A stretch of DNA of 64,000 nucleotides from Tetrahymena elliotti 4EA (Eukaryota; Ciliophora; Oligohymenophorea; Hymenostomatida; Tetrahymenidae): NCBI GenBank assembly GCA_000231825.2, contig AFXF02001797.1:162439-226438 (forward strand). Direction: 5' to 3'. Below, in pieces: positions 61,593-64,000 of the stretch (its first letter is position 1; each line of letters starts with the position of its first letter). A model generated the notes under the pieces. It saw only the letters and a program-made list of their open reading frames with translations, had not been told where the DNA came from and did not search any database. The position numbers and the translations under genes were made by a program.

Positions 61593-62958
61593 TATCAACT
61601 CCTTAGCTTTTCCTAAACCTAAAACTTAAAGCTATGATTTTATAATGCTGAAATCACTTTCCCCTTGATAAATTTAAAGTCTTTTCCTTAAAGTATTTTA
61701 AAAATATATTTACTTATTATTAGTTTATTTGACTTTAATTTCTTTAATAACTAAATTATATTAACTATAATACTTGGAGAATTTCAATTTAAGATGTAAA
61801 TGTAAATTTTGGTATCATAGCATTCCAAAATAAAAAGTAATTTACTATTCAAGCTTTTAATTTGAGTAATATTAAGTTAAAGATTATTTCAGTTCAAATA
61901 GGAGCCTCTTAAATATTTTATTAACATAATATTAAAGGAAAGATTAATTTACAATATGTTTTTTACTGGTTGAACAAATTTATTTAGTGAGTAATCATTG
62001 AAAAGTGCTAAAAAAACATTTAAAATTAGTAGCTACTTTCCTATAGAAAATATTATTGAAAATTTAGTATTAATTAAGGCCATACAGTTTGATATTAATG
62101 CTACAACACTTTTTTTAATTAAATATTATTTATTAATCTTACTATATCTAGTTATAGCTAGTAAAATACAAATTGGATTTATTTAGAAGAATTTTAAACA
62201 TCAAAATGAGTAAATAATCTTTTATATTTATATTGATTTTAATTTTAGTGAACCAGCTTTAATTTCACTTAAAAAATTTTGTATCCCTATTTATATCTTA
62301 TAAATTTTTTCTTAGTTTTTTAGATTATTATTTTTATTTTTTGTAAACACCAATGACAAAAAAGCTTTTTCCTAAAATTAAATTGATCTAAGATCTTAAT
62401 ATCTATCTTCTCCTAAAATAAATTGTCTCAAACCATGTAAAACTTTTATCTTACACTTAGATTTTTTTTAACTTGAATTCAACACTTTGAATTTTAAGAA
62501 TAAGATTATTTATGAGTATTTTTGAAAATTTATAAAACTTGGAATGAGTCTATTTTAACAATTAAAAATAATGCTTTTATATTTTTTGCTTAAATATTAA
62601 AAATAAAAAATATTAAATCACTAAAATAAATAAAAAAAGTTTTAAAAATACAAAATGAAAATAAAATTGATGATTGTTTATTGAAAATAATTTTTATTTC
62701 TTGGAAGTGGTTATTATTTACTGGTTGGCTAGCTGGTTGACTGTTATCGCTTACTTTTTTTATATTTATAATGAAATTATGAAAACATATCTATCTATCA
62801 AAAATAATCTTGCAAATAAAAATTATCTGAATTTTTGAATACACACAGAAAATAAAAAATTTATTCTTAAATAATACATATAAGATAGTGTTTTAAGGTA
62901 ATCAAAATATATAAATAAATATTACAAAGTTTATTAAATAATATTCAAAATTTAATTA
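61593..62958. other. divergent intergenic region
   Basis: 1.37 kb between divergent genes. A + strand frame from about 61974 to 62524 is open for ~180 codons under the ciliate code, but it contains no ATG and its composition is that of the surrounding intergenic DNA, so I do not call it. Confidence 0.5.
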
Positions 62959-63597
62959 ATGACTTAGAAAAAGGTTTCTCTTTCTAGCAGCTTAATAGTT
63001 CTTTTTATTTTATCATCATATTTATAGTATACATAAGCAACTAATACTATTTCTGTGTTGTAATGTAGAGCTAATAAATGTTTTGATGACTTTTATGCTT
63101 GCCATTCAGATAAAATTTGCTTAGATTAATATAATAGTTTGAACAAATGCATGCAAAGCGATTGTCTTTCTTCAAATAATAGATTATCAGAATGCTATGA
63201 AAATTGTAAAAATAATATTTCAAATCCTTATCTTTCATCTTACATAGCCTGTACTGATAAGTTTTGTAGTAATGAGTCTTTCTTTAATAGTTGTGGAGAT
63301 GCTTACTAAAGTTTGCTTAGAGAATAAAATAAAAACTCATAATCCTGGAAGAACTTTTCAGCTGAAGTAAATAAATGTGTTTCTAAGGCTTGTGGTTCTT
63401 ATAAATCAAATAAGAAAGAACTTTTACATTGTCAGCTCAAATAAAGTGCTGAATGCTCAAAATACTCTCTAAACACCTTTAGACATATTGGTTTCTTAAA
63501 TAATTTCTATGAGTGTACTTCAGATGAGATAGCTTCCAATTTACTTGGTGAGGGATAAGGGTTTTTTAGTAAAATCCTTGGAATTTTTGGCTTATGA
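62959..63597 (+). CDS. secreted cysteine-rich protein
   Basis: Single exon, 212 residues. The N-terminus is a textbook signal peptide: basic start (MTQKK) then a hydrophobic core (SLIVLFILSSYL) and small residues before a cleavage point near QATNT. The mature part has about 18 Cys in spaced pairs (QCRANKCFDDFYAC; KICLDQY; CMQSDC; ECYENC; CTDKFC; CVSKAC; HCQLKQSAEC), a helical-hairpin-like Cx(n)C pattern suggesting disulphide-linked helical repeats. There is no transmembrane segment after the signal, so it should be secreted or stored in a secretory granule. No family recognised; this pattern occurs in ciliate secreted proteins of unknown function. Confidence 0.85.
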
Positions 63598-63706
63598 AAT
63601 AAAGTAGAAATATTATTAATTTAAAGATTTCTAAAATTAATCTAATTTTTGTTTGCAAAATACATGTTTTGTTTATGTACAAAAATGTAATATTTTAAAG
63701 TATTTA

Positions 63707-64000
63707 TCATGATACTAACCTAAAATTTTAATTAACATGAATAAAATTAACAGCTTTATCATATTAAAATAAAAAACATATATTTATTTTAATGATACAA
63801 CTTTATTCATCAACTAAATTTTTTATTTTAATTTCAAGGGAGAATAAATAAATCAACAAACAAATAACTTAAAAAAATTATAATTTCTTTAAAAAAATCT
63901 AAAATTAACAAAAATAAACCTATGCATCTTGATGTTTAATCATTATTTTTTTAATTTCTTCTTCTAAATATTCTTTGAGTTAAAATATTTTTATTTAATT
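63707..64000 (-). CDS. partial C-terminal coding region running off the edge
   Basis: The minus-strand frame is open from the window edge to a TGA at 63707-63709. Only the part nearest the edge (about 63920-64000) looks coding: LKEYLEEEIKKIMIKHQDA, an amphipathic helix. The remainder may be non-coding or follow an unseen intron. Too short to identify. Confidence 0.3.

Noticed and set aside
61974..62524. + strand frame open for ~180 codons under the ciliate code.
   Set aside because: No ATG anywhere in it, intergenic-like composition and no family resemblance; expected occasionally by chance with a single stop codon.
1..64000. Transposons, CRISPR arrays, prophage, tRNA and rRNA genes, telomere repeats.
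   Set aside because: None seen: no transposase-like ORFs with terminal repeats, no regularly spaced identical repeats, no cloverleaf with a GTTCRA arm, no runs of telomeric CCCCAA/GGGGTT.

Overview
Organism. The window is nuclear DNA of a Tetrahymena-like ciliate, most likely the macronuclear genome. It is extremely AT-rich. Conserved proteins read through cleanly only if TAA and TAG are translated as glutamine and TGA is the only stop. The introns are short (mostly 40-120 bp), AT-rich and GT...AG, and they restore conserved domains at every junction I checked. Standard-code ORFs therefore cut most genes into pieces. All coordinates below come from re-reading both strands with the ciliate code and choosing splice sites by phase and by family alignment from memory. 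No database search was run.

Layout, left to right. 0.2-5.5 kb (+): an alpha/beta hydrolase with a Q/N-rich tail, then a coiled-coil gene whose intron seems to hold a copy of its own exon. 6.6-10.1 kb: ORC5 (-) head-to-head with a sedoheptulose-bisphosphatase-type sugar phosphatase (+). 10.9-16 kb (+): a large N/Q-rich protein, a tandem intergenic repeat and a C2H2 zinc-finger protein. 16.8-22 kb (-): a 1,673-residue Q/N-rich protein. 23.2-25.8 kb: an ARF-like pseudo-GTPase (-) facing a renalase-like flavoprotein (+), with a duplicated 3' fragment downstream of the latter. 26-31.4 kb (-): a calpain and an EEP-family nuclease/phosphatase. 32-35.6 kb: a membrane RING-H2 protein (-) and a modular repeat protein (+). 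36.5-42.4 kb: a USP25/28-type deubiquitinase (-) and mitochondrial D-2-hydroxyglutarate dehydrogenase (+). 42.7-49.2 kb: an acidic Q/N-rich protein (+) converging on a coiled-coil protein (-). 50.1-51.4 kb (-): the mRNA decapping enzyme DCP2, with a decayed copy of its 3' end next to it. 52.6-58 kb (-): three tandem alpha/beta hydrolase paralogues. 58.9-61.6 kb (-): a polytopic membrane protein. 62.9-63.6 kb (+): a secreted cysteine-rich protein. A partial gene runs off the right edge.

How the genes relate. Genes are monocistronic and mostly unrelated, as expected in a ciliate. They cover replication origin recognition, sugar phosphate and 2-hydroxyglutarate metabolism, proteolysis and deubiquitination, mRNA decay and lipid/ester hydrolysis. 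There are no operons, CRISPR arrays, phage or recognisable transposons, and I found no tRNA or rRNA gene. The recurring theme is local partial duplication. In three places a piece of a gene (or its 3' end plus UTR) is repeated within about 0.4 kb, and one full gene family is amplified in tandem.
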